Source: Hyphomicrobiales bacterium
GTDB lineage: Bacteria; Pseudomonadota; Alphaproteobacteria; Rhizobiales; Rhizobiaceae
NCBI GenBank assembly: GCA_021775415.1
Contig: JAJFHV010000010.1
Location: forward strand, 496,001 to 560,000
Length of the DNA: 64,000 nucleotides
Direction: 5' to 3'
Positions 36,558 to 44,694 of the stretch are shown here, piece after piece. The notes beneath the pieces were generated by a model. That model made no database searches, was not told the origin of the DNA, and saw nothing but the letters and a program-made list of their open reading frames with translations. The position numbers and the translations under genes are program-made. Each line of letters opens with the position of its first letter. Positions within the stretch are counted from its first letter, which is position 1.

Positions 36558-37406
36558 CTAAACCGAATTATGGACTTCAGGTACAAACGTCTGGTCGTCC
36601 ATTGGAGGACGAACGTACCCACGCTGCTCTGGCCGTTCTTCTAATTCAATCAGTTCTGGCGTCAGGTCCTTGTAAGGTATCAATGACAACAAATGACTGA
36701 TGCAATTGATGCGTGCGTGTTTTTTGACATCTGATGCCACAACATACCAAGGAGCCTGCTTGATATCAGTATGGGCAAACATTGTATCTTTAGCTTTTGA
36801 GTAATCCACCCAACGCTTGCGGCTTTCCAGATCCATCGGGCTTAGCTTCCACCGCTTCGTCGGATCGGTTAGCCTTTTTTGAAATCTTCGCTCCTGTTCT
36901 TCATCACTGACCGAAAACCAATACTTGATTAGCTGAATGCCGGATCTAACCAACATGCGCTCAAACTCGGGACAACTGCGCATAAATTCTTTGTATTCTT
37001 CCTCGCTGCAAAATCCCATTACGCGTTCTACGCCTGCCCGGTTGTACCAAGAGCGGTCGAAAATTATGATTTCACCTGCTGCTGGAAGATGAGGCACATA
37101 GCGCTGGAAATACCACTGTGTCTGTTCACGCTCTGTTGGTGCTGGCAATGCTACAACCTGGCATATTCGTGGATTTAGCGCTTCTGTGATCCTCTTGATT
37201 GTGCCACCCTTGCCAGCCGCATCGCGGCCCTCGAAAATTATGGCTACCCGGTGACCGGTATCCTTTACCCATTCCTGAAGCTTCACCAATTCAATTTGCT
37301 GCCGCGCCAGCTCTTTTTCGTATGCCTTGCTGGAGATTTTCTTGCTTCTGCTACCATTCAGATTACCGGAAATCTCGTTTTTTTTAACTGTAGGTTTCTT
37401 TGCCAT
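36558..37406 (-). CDS. ppk2: Polyphosphate kinase 2 (PPK2)
   Basis: The 282-residue kinase has Walker A FEGRDAAGKGGTIKRI near residue 58, the lid/arginine region PTEREQTQWYFQRYVPHLPAAGE near 95 (shortened) and Walker B IIFDRSWYNRAGVERVMGF near 117. FWFSVSDEEQ-like and KRWKLSPMD blocks are also present. PPK2 enzymes phosphorylate nucleoside mono- or diphosphates with polyphosphate. It is divergent from a second PPK2 across 226 bp. The ATG at 37406 follows TTAGG by 8 bases. Which PPK2 class it belongs to cannot be fixed by eye. Confidence 0.9.
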   Translation of the reverse strand: MAKKPTVKKNEISGNLNGSRSKKISSKAYEKELARQQIELVKLQEWVKDTGHRVAIIFEGRDAAGKGGTIKRITEALNPRICQVVALPAPTEREQTQWYFQRYVPHLPAAGEIIIFDRSWYNRAGVERVMGFCSEEEYKEFMRSCPEFERMLVRSGIQLIKYWFSVSDEEQERRFQKRLTDPTKRWKLSPMDLESRKRWVDYSKAKDTMFAHTDIKQAPWYVVASDVKKHARINCISHLLSLIPYKDLTPELIELEERPEQRGYVRPPMDDQTFVPEVHNSV

Positions 37407-37632
37407 CTTGTTGCCTAACGTCAGATTGCCTGATTGTTCCTGTTCAGCAAGTTACTTGCGATCAGAGAGTTTGAACATAAATTTGGTCGTTCATTCCTCA
37501 GCGTAAGCCAGACAGCGCAAGATATGCAAGTTGACACTCGCGGTTGGATTGGTCGATATTTTGTTTTCGTGTACCAAGACGCGGCCCTGTTTTGTTGGTA
37601 AATTCAATGTTTGCGTTCCGGAGTTATTAAAA

Positions 37633-38631
37633 ATGAGTAAAAAGGTCCCTGATCAACAATCAAAAGATGAGCCTGGTGAAGTGGTAACCGCCACCGAGGC
37701 CGCGCAATTGCACAAACCGGCAAATGGCAGTGACGAGCTCGACGAAAAAACAGCGATGGAGCTTAGTGAACTGGGCGATGATCCAGTTGCGATACGCAAA
37801 GTATTCGAAAATGGCAAATACCCCTACAAAAGAAGAATTACCCGAAAGGCGTATGACCGTCGAAAGGCAGAATTGCAGGTTGAGCTTCTCAAGGCCCAGG
37901 ATTGGGTCAAGGCGAGCGGGCAAAAAATTGTATTGATTTTCGAAGGCCGGGACGCGGCAGGCAAAGGCGGAGCGATTAAGCGTTTCACCGAACACCTGAA
38001 CCCCAGAGGTGCAAGAATTGTCGCCCTGGAAAAGCCCACAAACAAGGAACAATCACAGTGGTTTTTTCAGCGCTATATTGAACATTTTCCCTCAGGTGGA
38101 GAAATCGTCCTGTTTGATCGCTCCTGGTACAACCGAGCAGGTGTCGAGCGTGTTATGGATTTCTGCACTCCCAATGCGTATTTGGAATTCATGCGGGAAA
38201 CTCCTGAAATTGAACGCATGATGGTTCGCAGTGGCATTCGGTTGTTTAAATACTGGTTTTCTGTAACCCAGGAAGAACAATTAAAGCGCTTCAAGTCACG
38301 TGAACACGAGCCTTTGAAAAAATGGAAATTGTCGGACATAGACAGGGCATCATTAAACAAATGGGATGATTACACCGAAGCGAAGGAAGCAATGTTTTTT
38401 TACACGGATACTGCTGACGCTCCCTGGACGATCATAAAATCTGACGACAAGAAACGAGCCCGGGTAAATTGTATGAGACATTTCCTATCGGCACTACCTT
38501 ACCCGGAAAAGGATAGGCGCTTGGTTAATCGACCTGATCCATTGATTGTTGGCTCAAGTGCAGACGTTATTGGAACCAGCGAACATATTCTTGGTAAAAG
38601 CCTCCATCCAAGCCAGCGGCACACGAAGTAA
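37633..38631 (+). CDS. ppk2: Polyphosphate kinase 2 (PPK2), second copy with N-terminal extension
   Basis: The start is the ATG at 37633, 9 bases after CGGAG; the upstream in-frame ATG has no support. The 332-residue protein has an acidic N-terminal extension of about 70 residues (SKKVPDQQSKDEPGE...), then the same core as its neighbour: FEGRDAAGKGGAIKRF, SQWFFQRYIEHFPSGGE, LFDRSWYNRAGVERVMDF and FKYWFSVTQEEQ. The pair probably arose by duplication but has diverged well beyond a recent copy. Polyphosphate-linked energy or phosphate storage is the likely role. Confidence 0.9.
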   Translation: MSKKVPDQQSKDEPGEVVTATEAAQLHKPANGSDELDEKTAMELSELGDDPVAIRKVFENGKYPYKRRITRKAYDRRKAELQVELLKAQDWVKASGQKIVLIFEGRDAAGKGGAIKRFTEHLNPRGARIVALEKPTNKEQSQWFFQRYIEHFPSGGEIVLFDRSWYNRAGVERVMDFCTPNAYLEFMRETPEIERMMVRSGIRLFKYWFSVTQEEQLKRFKSREHEPLKKWKLSDIDRASLNKWDDYTEAKEAMFFYTDTADAPWTIIKSDDKKRARVNCMRHFLSALPYPEKDRRLVNRPDPLIVGSSADVIGTSEHILGKSLHPSQRHTK

Positions 38632-38803
38632 ATCTCGTAGAGTTTCCGCTGAAATCAGTCAAATCTGGAATACATCGAATAATTTTGGTTGAACATTGTA
38701 TGTCCACTTTGGGTCATAAGCGAACCTCATTTCAATTCCGGGCTATCCAACTCACGACAGGATAGCAATGCCAGCAAAGGGCTCAAAGCCGACACATGCA
38801 CCT

Positions 38804-39169
38804 CTAACTCCCAAATCCTGATCCTGGATTTAAGTATGCTTCTCGTGGTGGGGCAAACACATCGAAAACCACAGCGCCTTGAGCACCGGCTCGTATGGTG
38901 TGGGGAACGTTAGAGGGTGTACGCCAGAAGTTGCCCGCTTTAACTTCGAATTGCTCGTCGCCTTGATAGCGGGTAGCCGAACCTTCCACCATGAAGCCCC
39001 ATTGTTCTTCTTCATGATGATGCAGCACTCCTTCCGTGTTCGGCTCAATCCGGACGATGGAAATCATTGCTTGTTCACCGGGAAAAATGTGTGTGGTGAT
39101 GCCTTCTGCGAGTTGGCGGAAAATTCCAGCATCGGGATCATCCATGTTAAACAGGAACTGGTCGCTCAT
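38804..39169 (-). CDS. Cupin-domain protein
   Basis: This 121-residue single cupin has GVLHHHEEEQWGFMVEGSATRY near residues 47-68 (three His and a Glu as metal ligands) and FEVKAGNFWRTPSNVPHTIRAG near 77-98 (final His). It starts 75 bp after the conserved-small-ORF gene of the gmaS-mgs operon, beyond a strong terminator, so it may have its own promoter. A decayed copy of its 3' end is found at 35811-35885. Function is unknown; this class of cupin often isomerises or oxygenates small metabolites. Confidence 0.83.
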   Translation of the reverse strand: MSDQFLFNMDDPDAGIFRQLAEGITTHIFPGEQAMISIVRIEPNTEGVLHHHEEEQWGFMVEGSATRYQGDEQFEVKAGNFWRTPSNVPHTIRAGAQGAVVFDVFAPPREAYLNPGSGFGS

Positions 39170-39189
39170 AATTTTCTCCTCAAACTAAA

Positions 39190-39221
39190 ACGGCCCCATC
39201 TGAGAATTCAGATGAGGCCGC
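39190..39221 (-). terminator. Hairpin terminator of the gmaS-mgsABC operon
   Basis: On the minus strand CGGCCTCATCTGA and TCAGATGGGGCCG (one mismatch) pair around a 4-base loop and are followed by TTTTAGTTTG. It lies 22 bp after the last operon gene. Confidence 0.85.
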
Positions 39222-39243
39222 CAATTCATTCAAACCGCAAATA

Positions 39244-39654
39244 TCAGAACTTGCGATATGCCTTGTTCAACTGAACCATTGGATGGTCTGGTGACATCTG
39301 AAACTTGATCAGCATTTCGCGGGCGGCCATGTCCCGATCCTGCTGATTGTCTGGAAGCTCCATGTCTTCAGGGATAGCCAACCAGCCATTGATGTTGCGG
39401 TCAAACACGGCAGCCTTGCCGTCGTCATAACCCATATGCACATCTTCGAGCCAGTTGAGATCGTCCCAACCCATGAATTCAATGTAACCTTTCAAAAAAT
39501 CGGTTATCCGATCGTAATCGGGAACCAGGTTCACATCGTAGCGATAGCCGATGTGCTGACCGATTGTTTTTTCACGCTCTGAATCAACCCCACCACCTTT
39601 CAGGAAGTGATCGACATCATCAATTTCGGCACCTTTATAGCTAGTTCCAGCCAT
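39244..39654 (-). CDS. Conserved-looking small protein at the end of the mgs operon
   Basis: The 136-residue acidic protein (MAGTSYKGAEIDDVDHFLKG start) has FLKGYIEFMGWDDLNWLEDVHMG in the middle and an Asp/Glu-rich second half ending MVQLNKAYRKF. It starts 19 bp after mgsC and is followed by the operon terminator, so it is made with N-methylglutamate synthase. No Cys pairs, membrane helix or signal peptide is present. I do not recognise the family; a role as accessory subunit or assembly factor of the Mgs complex is inference from position. Confidence 0.72.
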   Translation of the reverse strand: MAGTSYKGAEIDDVDHFLKGGGVDSEREKTIGQHIGYRYDVNLVPDYDRITDFLKGYIEFMGWDDLNWLEDVHMGYDDGKAAVFDRNINGWLAIPEDMELPDNQQDRDMAAREMLIKFQMSPDHPMVQLNKAYRKF

Positions 39655-39673
39655 TGTTTTATCCTTTCAATTC

Positions 39674-41050
39674 CTAAATGTGGTGGTAGTCGGCAACGCC
39701 AACTGTGTGTTCAGTACCGGCGAGCGGAACCTGTGCGATTGCCGAGGCTTCCATTGTGAGTGCAGCCAAATCCTCAGGCTCAAGACTGTGGATATTGGTT
39801 TTACCACAGGCACGGGCCATCATCTGAGCTTCCATCGTCAATGTGTGAAGGAAGTTGTAAACGCGTTCAGATGCTTCATCGGGATCAAGACGCTTGCGCA
39901 GGATTGGATCCTGAGTTGCAACGCCAACCGGACACCGGCCTGTATGGCAGTGATAGCATTCGCCTGGATGGACACCCATTTCTGACGGGTAGTCAGCTTC
40001 CGGGATGTCCTTGTTGCAGTTCAGTGCCATCATTGCAGAGTGACCAATAGCAATCGCGTCTGCACCCAGTGCAATCGCTTTTGCAACATCGCCACCGTTG
40101 CGGATACCACCGGCGTAAACCAGCGTTATCTCACCACGCTTGCCCACATCATCAATTGCACGACGTGCCTGACGAATTGCGGCCATGCCGGGAACACCGG
40201 TTTCTTCGGTTGCAAGGTGCGGTCCAGCACCGGTTGAACCCTCCATGCCATCAATGTAGATGGAATCTGGATCGGTTTTTGCAGCCATACGCACATCGTC
40301 GTAAACACGTGCGGCACCCAATTTAAGCTGGATAGGAATTTGCCCATCGGTTGCTTCACGAATTTCCTGGATTTTAAGCGCCAGATCATCCGGGCCAAGC
40401 CAGTCCGGGTGACGGGCAGGTGAACGCTGGTCAATACCGGCAGGCAAAGAGCGCATTTCAGCAACCTGGTCGGTTACTTTTTGGCCCATCAAGTGACCGC
40501 CAAGGCCAACCTTACAACCCTGACCAATGAAGAATTCACAACCATCAGCAAGCTGCAAATGGTGCGGGTTAAAGCCATAGCGTGACTGAATGCACTGGTA
40601 GAACCATTTGGATGAAAAACGACGCTCATCCGGGATCATCCCGCCTTCACCGGAGCATGTTGCTGTGCCGGCCATGGTCGCACCACGAGCCAGCGCGGTT
40701 TTTGCTTCAAAGGATAGCGCACCAAAGCTCATGCCTGTGATGTAAATCGGAATATCCAGTTCCAACGGGCGCTTTGCCCTTGGGCCAATGACCGTTTTTG
40801 TCAGACATTTTTCGCGATAACCCTCAACCACAAAACGTGTGAGCGTTCCCGGCATAAATGTCAGATCGTCCCAATGAGGGATTTTCTTGAAGAGAGAAAA
40901 CCCGCGCATGCGGTAACGGCCAAGTTCGGATTTGATATGAATGTCATTCATGACCTCCGGCGTGAAGATCTGGCTCTTGCCGAGAGAATATTTTTTCTCG
41001 ACCTGGAGCTTTGAGATGCCGGTGTCGGATGTTTTTGATTTTTCCAACAT
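39674..41050 (-). CDS. mgsC: N-methylglutamate synthase FMN subunit (GlxD/GltB-like)
   Basis: The 458-residue protein matches the FMN-binding synthase domain of glutamate synthase as a separate subunit. Motifs include ITGMSFGALSFEAKTALARGA near 105-125, IQLKLGAARVYDD, IDGMEGSTGAGPH near 245 and VYAGGIRNGGDVAKAIALGADA near 290, then the iron-sulfur cysteines in HPGECYHCHTGRCPVG (C-x2-C-x4-C). It joins methylamine, released from gamma-glutamylmethylamide, to the glutamate skeleton. It follows mgsB by 45 bp. A glutamate synthase-like Glx function is the alternative; gmaS upstream decides for the NMG pathway. Confidence 0.88.
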   Translation of the reverse strand: MLEKSKTSDTGISKLQVEKKYSLGKSQIFTPEVMNDIHIKSELGRYRMRGFSLFKKIPHWDDLTFMPGTLTRFVVEGYREKCLTKTVIGPRAKRPLELDIPIYITGMSFGALSFEAKTALARGATMAGTATCSGEGGMIPDERRFSSKWFYQCIQSRYGFNPHHLQLADGCEFFIGQGCKVGLGGHLMGQKVTDQVAEMRSLPAGIDQRSPARHPDWLGPDDLALKIQEIREATDGQIPIQLKLGAARVYDDVRMAAKTDPDSIYIDGMEGSTGAGPHLATEETGVPGMAAIRQARRAIDDVGKRGEITLVYAGGIRNGGDVAKAIALGADAIAIGHSAMMALNCNKDIPEADYPSEMGVHPGECYHCHTGRCPVGVATQDPILRKRLDPDEASERVYNFLHTLTMEAQMMARACGKTNIHSLEPEDLAALTMEASAIAQVPLAGTEHTVGVADYHHI

Positions 41051-41095
41051 AGTGTTTCAACCTTTCGCGGGGCACGGCCCCAAAATTATTGCCAA

Positions 41096-41932
41096 TCAGA
41101 GAACCATTTTCTTCTCGGAAGGCTCCAGATTGTCGTAGCTCCAAAGCTGCTTGCCAGCGACGATTTTTGTGAAGTGGTCGACACCTTTTTCAGGCAACAA
41201 ATCGTATTGCTTCAATTTGCGCGTCAGCCATGCCTTGTCGACATCGGACATCGGCTCAGGCACCGCGTCGACACCAAGGTCCTGTATTTCACCGCCAACA
41301 TAAATGGTGCCGTCATACATGGAGTCTCCAAGGTTCTTGCCAGCATTGCCGCAAATAACCATGCGCCCGCGCTGCATCATGAAGCCGGTAAATGCACCGG
41401 TGTCTCCGCCCACAAGGATGGTTCCACCTTTTTGGTCGATGCCGGTTCGTGAACCGACCGAGCCTTTGCAGACCAGATCGCCACCGCGGATAGCAGCACC
41501 AAATGTGGAGCCTGCGTTTTTCTCAACAACGCACACACCAGCCATCATGTTTTCGCCGAATGACCAACCAACACGGCCTTTGATCCGGACAGTCGGACCA
41601 TCAAGAAGACCACAGCCAAAGTAACCAAGGCTACCTTCGACGATGATGTTCATGCGGTTAAGAATCCCAACAATCAACGAGTGTTCGGCACCGGGGTTCT
41701 TGATCACAATTGAACCGTGACCTGAATCCATCAAAGCGCGAATTTCGTTGTTGGTTTCAGTCGCGTTTTTGCCTTTGGCATCAACTTCGCCACGTTTGTT
41801 AAAGTCAACATCACGTGCGAACGCGTAGCCGTATCCTCCCTCGTTCTCGAGGGAAAACATTGTCTTGATATCACGGCCCTTCAAAGGTTCCGTGTGCAGT
41901 CCCATTTCGTGGGATGAGCTTACGCCTGCCAT
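41096..41932 (-). CDS. mgsB: N-methylglutamate synthase GXGXG subunit (GlxC-like)
   Basis: The 278-residue protein is the stand-alone GXGXG beta-helix domain of glutamate synthase: repeated turns such as GSLGYFGCGLLDGPTVRIKG, GWSFGENMMAGVCVV, GSVGSRTGIDQKGGTILVGGDTG (shortened here) and GNAGKNLGDSMYDGTIYVGGE. The domain links the amidotransferase and FMN parts. Its start lies inside the end of mgsA (13 bp overlap), so the two are coupled. It acts in the cytoplasm with MgsA and MgsC. Confidence 0.88.
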   Translation of the reverse strand: MAGVSSSHEMGLHTEPLKGRDIKTMFSLENEGGYGYAFARDVDFNKRGEVDAKGKNATETNNEIRALMDSGHGSIVIKNPGAEHSLIVGILNRMNIIVEGSLGYFGCGLLDGPTVRIKGRVGWSFGENMMAGVCVVEKNAGSTFGAAIRGGDLVCKGSVGSRTGIDQKGGTILVGGDTGAFTGFMMQRGRMVICGNAGKNLGDSMYDGTIYVGGEIQDLGVDAVPEPMSDVDKAWLTRKLKQYDLLPEKGVDHFTKIVAGKQLWSYDNLEPSEKKMVL

Positions 41933-42855
41933 ACCCGTACCTCCTCGTCATATGGATCATATGTATCAATTTCATGTGGAATGATTGCGCGGATGGCGAC
42001 TTCTTCCGAAGCAAGCGCCACCATGTCATCACTTTCGTAAAGAACCATTGGTTTGGCAGCCATCGTATCTTTTGCCATGCCCAACTGATCGGTTGTGGTG
42101 ACCAGATAAGTGAACACACCATCGATTTCTTCAATGGATCGTTTGAGCGACTCTTCCAGGGTCATACCTTTTTCAAGGTTTGTAGCTGTGTACACAGCGA
42201 GCAATTCAGAATCACAGCTGGACACAAAACGCTGGCCTTCGCGCTCAAGCTGGCGACGCATCAACCAGTAATTGGTGAGCTGGCCATTATGAACCACTGC
42301 AATGTCGTTATATGGGTATGCCCAGTATGGGTGAGCGGAGCGAATATCCACATCAGACTCGGTCGCCATCCGTGTATGTCCAATACCATGCGTGCCCTGG
42401 AAATTGTGCAGACCGTAAGCTTCACTCACAACAGCAGCGTCACCCAGATCCTTGATAAGCTCAAGCGAATTGCCGATGGAAAGGATTTCTGCACCTTCGA
42501 TTTCTTCAACCCGGTCAGCCAGTTTTTTAAGGTCACCGTCGAACTCAACCTGATAACGGAATGAATACTCCGTCGCTTCATCCTTTTTGACAACTTTGGC
42601 ACCATTGTCCTTCAGGACCTCATCAACTGCAGCTCTGCGTGCCTTGATTTCATCGTGAATTTTGCTGCCGGTATCAAGTTCTTCCTGCTCGGCAACCTTG
42701 AAACGGAGAATATATTCCCCTTTTTTAGGCTCGCCATAGATGGCATACCCGGTTGAATCGGGACCGCGATGTTTGAGCGACTGCAACATGTTGGTCATTT
42801 CCTGACCGACATTGCTAGTGCCCTTGCGGTGAATCAGACCTGCAATTCCGCACAT
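41920..42855 (-). CDS. mgsA: N-methylglutamate synthase amidotransferase subunit (GlxB-like)
   Basis: The 311-residue class II amidotransferase starts MCGIAGLIHRKG, with Cys2 as the N-terminal nucleophile after Met removal. GIGHTRMATESDVDIRSAHP near residue 136 and AVVHNGQLTNYW near 166 are the usual glutamine-site motifs. In this pathway the amidotransferase frees methylamine from gamma-glutamylmethylamide. Residues about 50-130 form an inserted lysine- and glutamate-rich segment, normal for GlxB-like proteins. It lies 86 bp after gmaS, with a hairpin between them. Confidence 0.88.
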   Translation of the reverse strand: MCGIAGLIHRKGTSNVGQEMTNMLQSLKHRGPDSTGYAIYGEPKKGEYILRFKVAEQEELDTGSKIHDEIKARRAAVDEVLKDNGAKVVKKDEATEYSFRYQVEFDGDLKKLADRVEEIEGAEILSIGNSLELIKDLGDAAVVSEAYGLHNFQGTHGIGHTRMATESDVDIRSAHPYWAYPYNDIAVVHNGQLTNYWLMRRQLEREGQRFVSSCDSELLAVYTATNLEKGMTLEESLKRSIEEIDGVFTYLVTTTDQLGMAKDTMAAKPMVLYESDDMVALASEEVAIRAIIPHEIDTYDPYDEEVRVWQA

Positions 42856-42893
42856 GGCCTTTAACTCCTGTTAAATTTCAAATTTTAGTTAGT

Positions 42894-42920
42894 TGAAGCA
42901 CCCGTTCTTCGGATGCTTCA
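42894..42920. other. Hairpin between gmaS and mgsA
   Basis: TGAAGCA (42894-42900) and TGCTTCA (42914-42920) pair with extra C-G pairs inside. The T-run lies on the plus-strand side, so on the operon strand it is more likely a processing or mild attenuation element than a terminator. Confidence 0.45.
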
Positions 42921-42941
42921 TGTTTTTTGAAAACTGCCAAC

Positions 42942-44417
42942 CTATGGCAGGCATTCCATATAAGTGTCGTTGTCCCATTCGGTCACGGTCGACATAAATC
43001 GCGCGTACTCGTCGTGCTTGTATTCGTGGAACAGGCGGTACATCTCACCCGGCATACCGCGGCGGACAACCTCGGAGCCTTCCAGATGATCAAGCGCTTC
43101 GCCCAAGGACATCGGCAGCTTTTTAACCTGCTTGCCTGCCTTGATCGCGTCATAGATGTTGCGCTCTTCAGGCTTACCTGGATCCAGCTTGTTGTCGATA
43201 CCGTCATCCATTGCAGCCAACAGCGTTGTGCCCATCAGATACGGGTTCACCATGGAGTCGACCGAACGGTACTCAAACCGACCCGGTGCGGAAACCCGCA
43301 GACCTGTTGTACGGTTCTGGAAACCCCAGTCTGCGAAAACCGGTGCCCAGAAACCTGTATCCCACAAGCGGCGGTACGAGTTGACGGTCGAACAACCAAC
43401 TGCGGTCAACGCCTGCAAGTGGTGCACGACGCCGCCGATCGCTTCGAGGCCTTCGGCACCCGGCATTTGGGGATCATCGTCATCAGGCATGAAAGTGTTT
43501 TCGCCGCCTTTGACGTACATGTAATTTTCGCGCATGCCCGGCAGGTTCTTTTCATCATTGCCGCATTTGACAAACTCATCCTTACCACCGCGCCAAAGGG
43601 ACATGTTGTGGTGACAACCAGAAGCTGACACACCCATGAATGGCTTGGTCATAAAGCAGGCAAAAATACCAAATTCACGCGCAACTTGCGCACAGATCTG
43701 ACGATAAGTGGTTAAACGGTCTGCGTTGCGCAGCACGTCGTCATACATCCAGTTCAGTTCAAGCTGTCCTGGTGCGTCCTCGTGGTCGCCCTGGATCATG
43801 TCGAGACCCATCAACCGGGAATATTCCATAACCTTCATATAGACAGGACGAAGGCTCTCAAACTGGTCGATGTGGTAGCAGTACGGCTTGGAATACCCGT
43901 CCTTTGGCTTTCCGTTTTCATCGTACTTAAGCCACATCATCTCCGGCTCAGTGCCGATTCGCAGGCTGCGACCCTGCTTTTTCTTGAACTCATCGTGCAT
44001 TCGACGCAGATTGCCCCGGCCGTCAGAGGTCAGCGCGCCACCTGGATTTTCTTTTTCTTCGCGGTTGCGGAACAAGGTGCAATAAAAGCGCCCAATTCGC
44101 TTGTCCCACGGCAACTGCATGAATGTTTCAGGCTCTGGAATACCAACCATTTCAGCAGCTTCAGGACCATAGCCGATGTAATTGCCGGCACGATCAGTAA
44201 ACAGATTGACGGTTGCGCCGTAAACCAGCTGGAAGCCCTTTTGAGCAATTTGCTCCCAGTGATCGGCGGGAATACCCTTACCGAGAATTTTACCGGTTAC
44301 CGAAACAAATTGCAGGTAAAGATATTCAACCCCCAATTCATCAATTTTTTTGCGAACCGCTTTAATCTGCGCGTCTCGCCCTTTCGCCTCAACAAATTTC
44401 TCAAGATCGGTTGCCAT
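42942..44417 (-). CDS. gmaS: Gamma-glutamylmethylamide synthetase (glutamine synthetase family)
   Basis: The 491-residue protein is a glutamine synthetase homologue with GTEPEMMWLKY near 155, GDHEDAPGQLELNW near 210-223 (metal and glutamate ligands), CFMTKPFMGVSASGCHHNMSLW near 254 and RFEYRSVDSMVNPYL near 365. GmaS joins glutamate and methylamine with ATP to make gamma-glutamylmethylamide, the first step of the indirect methylamine route. It is the first gene of gmaS-mgsABC; ATG at 44417 follows GGGAGG. It is longer and different from the GlnT protein encoded just beyond the regulator. GlnT-type glutamine synthetase is the alternative, unlikely given the mgs genes. Confidence 0.9.
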   Translation of the reverse strand: MATDLEKFVEAKGRDAQIKAVRKKIDELGVEYLYLQFVSVTGKILGKGIPADHWEQIAQKGFQLVYGATVNLFTDRAGNYIGYGPEAAEMVGIPEPETFMQLPWDKRIGRFYCTLFRNREEKENPGGALTSDGRGNLRRMHDEFKKKQGRSLRIGTEPEMMWLKYDENGKPKDGYSKPYCYHIDQFESLRPVYMKVMEYSRLMGLDMIQGDHEDAPGQLELNWMYDDVLRNADRLTTYRQICAQVAREFGIFACFMTKPFMGVSASGCHHNMSLWRGGKDEFVKCGNDEKNLPGMRENYMYVKGGENTFMPDDDDPQMPGAEGLEAIGGVVHHLQALTAVGCSTVNSYRRLWDTGFWAPVFADWGFQNRTTGLRVSAPGRFEYRSVDSMVNPYLMGTTLLAAMDDGIDNKLDPGKPEERNIYDAIKAGKQVKKLPMSLGEALDHLEGSEVVRRGMPGEMYRLFHEYKHDEYARFMSTVTEWDNDTYMECLP

Positions 44418-44462
44418 GTGGTACCTCCCGTACGCATCCGTATTTTTAAATTCAACGTCGCA

Positions 44463-44489
44463 ACCAATAACCTACCAATATTATACCAA
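44463..44489. promoter_or_regulatory. Phased ACCAA array next to gmaS
   Basis: ACCAA begins at 44463, 44474 and 44485, with equal 11 bp steps, ending about 46 bp upstream of the gmaS start. ATACCA (44483-44488) also pairs with TGGTAT (44500-44505) as an inverted repeat. Confidence 0.5.
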
Positions 44490-44579
44490 TTTTGACAACT
44501 GGTATTTTTGCCGATGGTGATATTTTTTGTGATTTATGGGATTGCGGGGGTTTTTCACAGTTTTACACAAAACCGATGG

Positions 44580-44612
44580 TTGGTAACCAATAATAACCAA
44601 ATTTCATACCAA
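44580..44612. promoter_or_regulatory. Palindrome plus phased ACCAA array next to gntR
   Basis: TTGGT-A-ACCAA (44580-44590) is a near-perfect palindrome of the type bound by FadR-family GntR proteins. ACCAA begins at 44586, 44596 and 44608. It lies about 85-115 bp upstream of the gntR start, so self-control by the GntR protein is possible. Confidence 0.5.
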
Positions 44613-44694
44613 TTTCAGACAAATAGGTATGTTTTTTGAATATTCTGGGATAAGATCGGACAGGAGTGGATGTGTCGAAACGACGCGTTAGACT

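Noticed and set aside
41914-42564. 216-codon open frame on + inside mgsA
   Set aside because: Antisense shadow of the amidotransferase gene.
42927-43628. 233-codon open frame on + inside gmaS
   Set aside because: Antisense to gmaS; no motif and no ribosome site.
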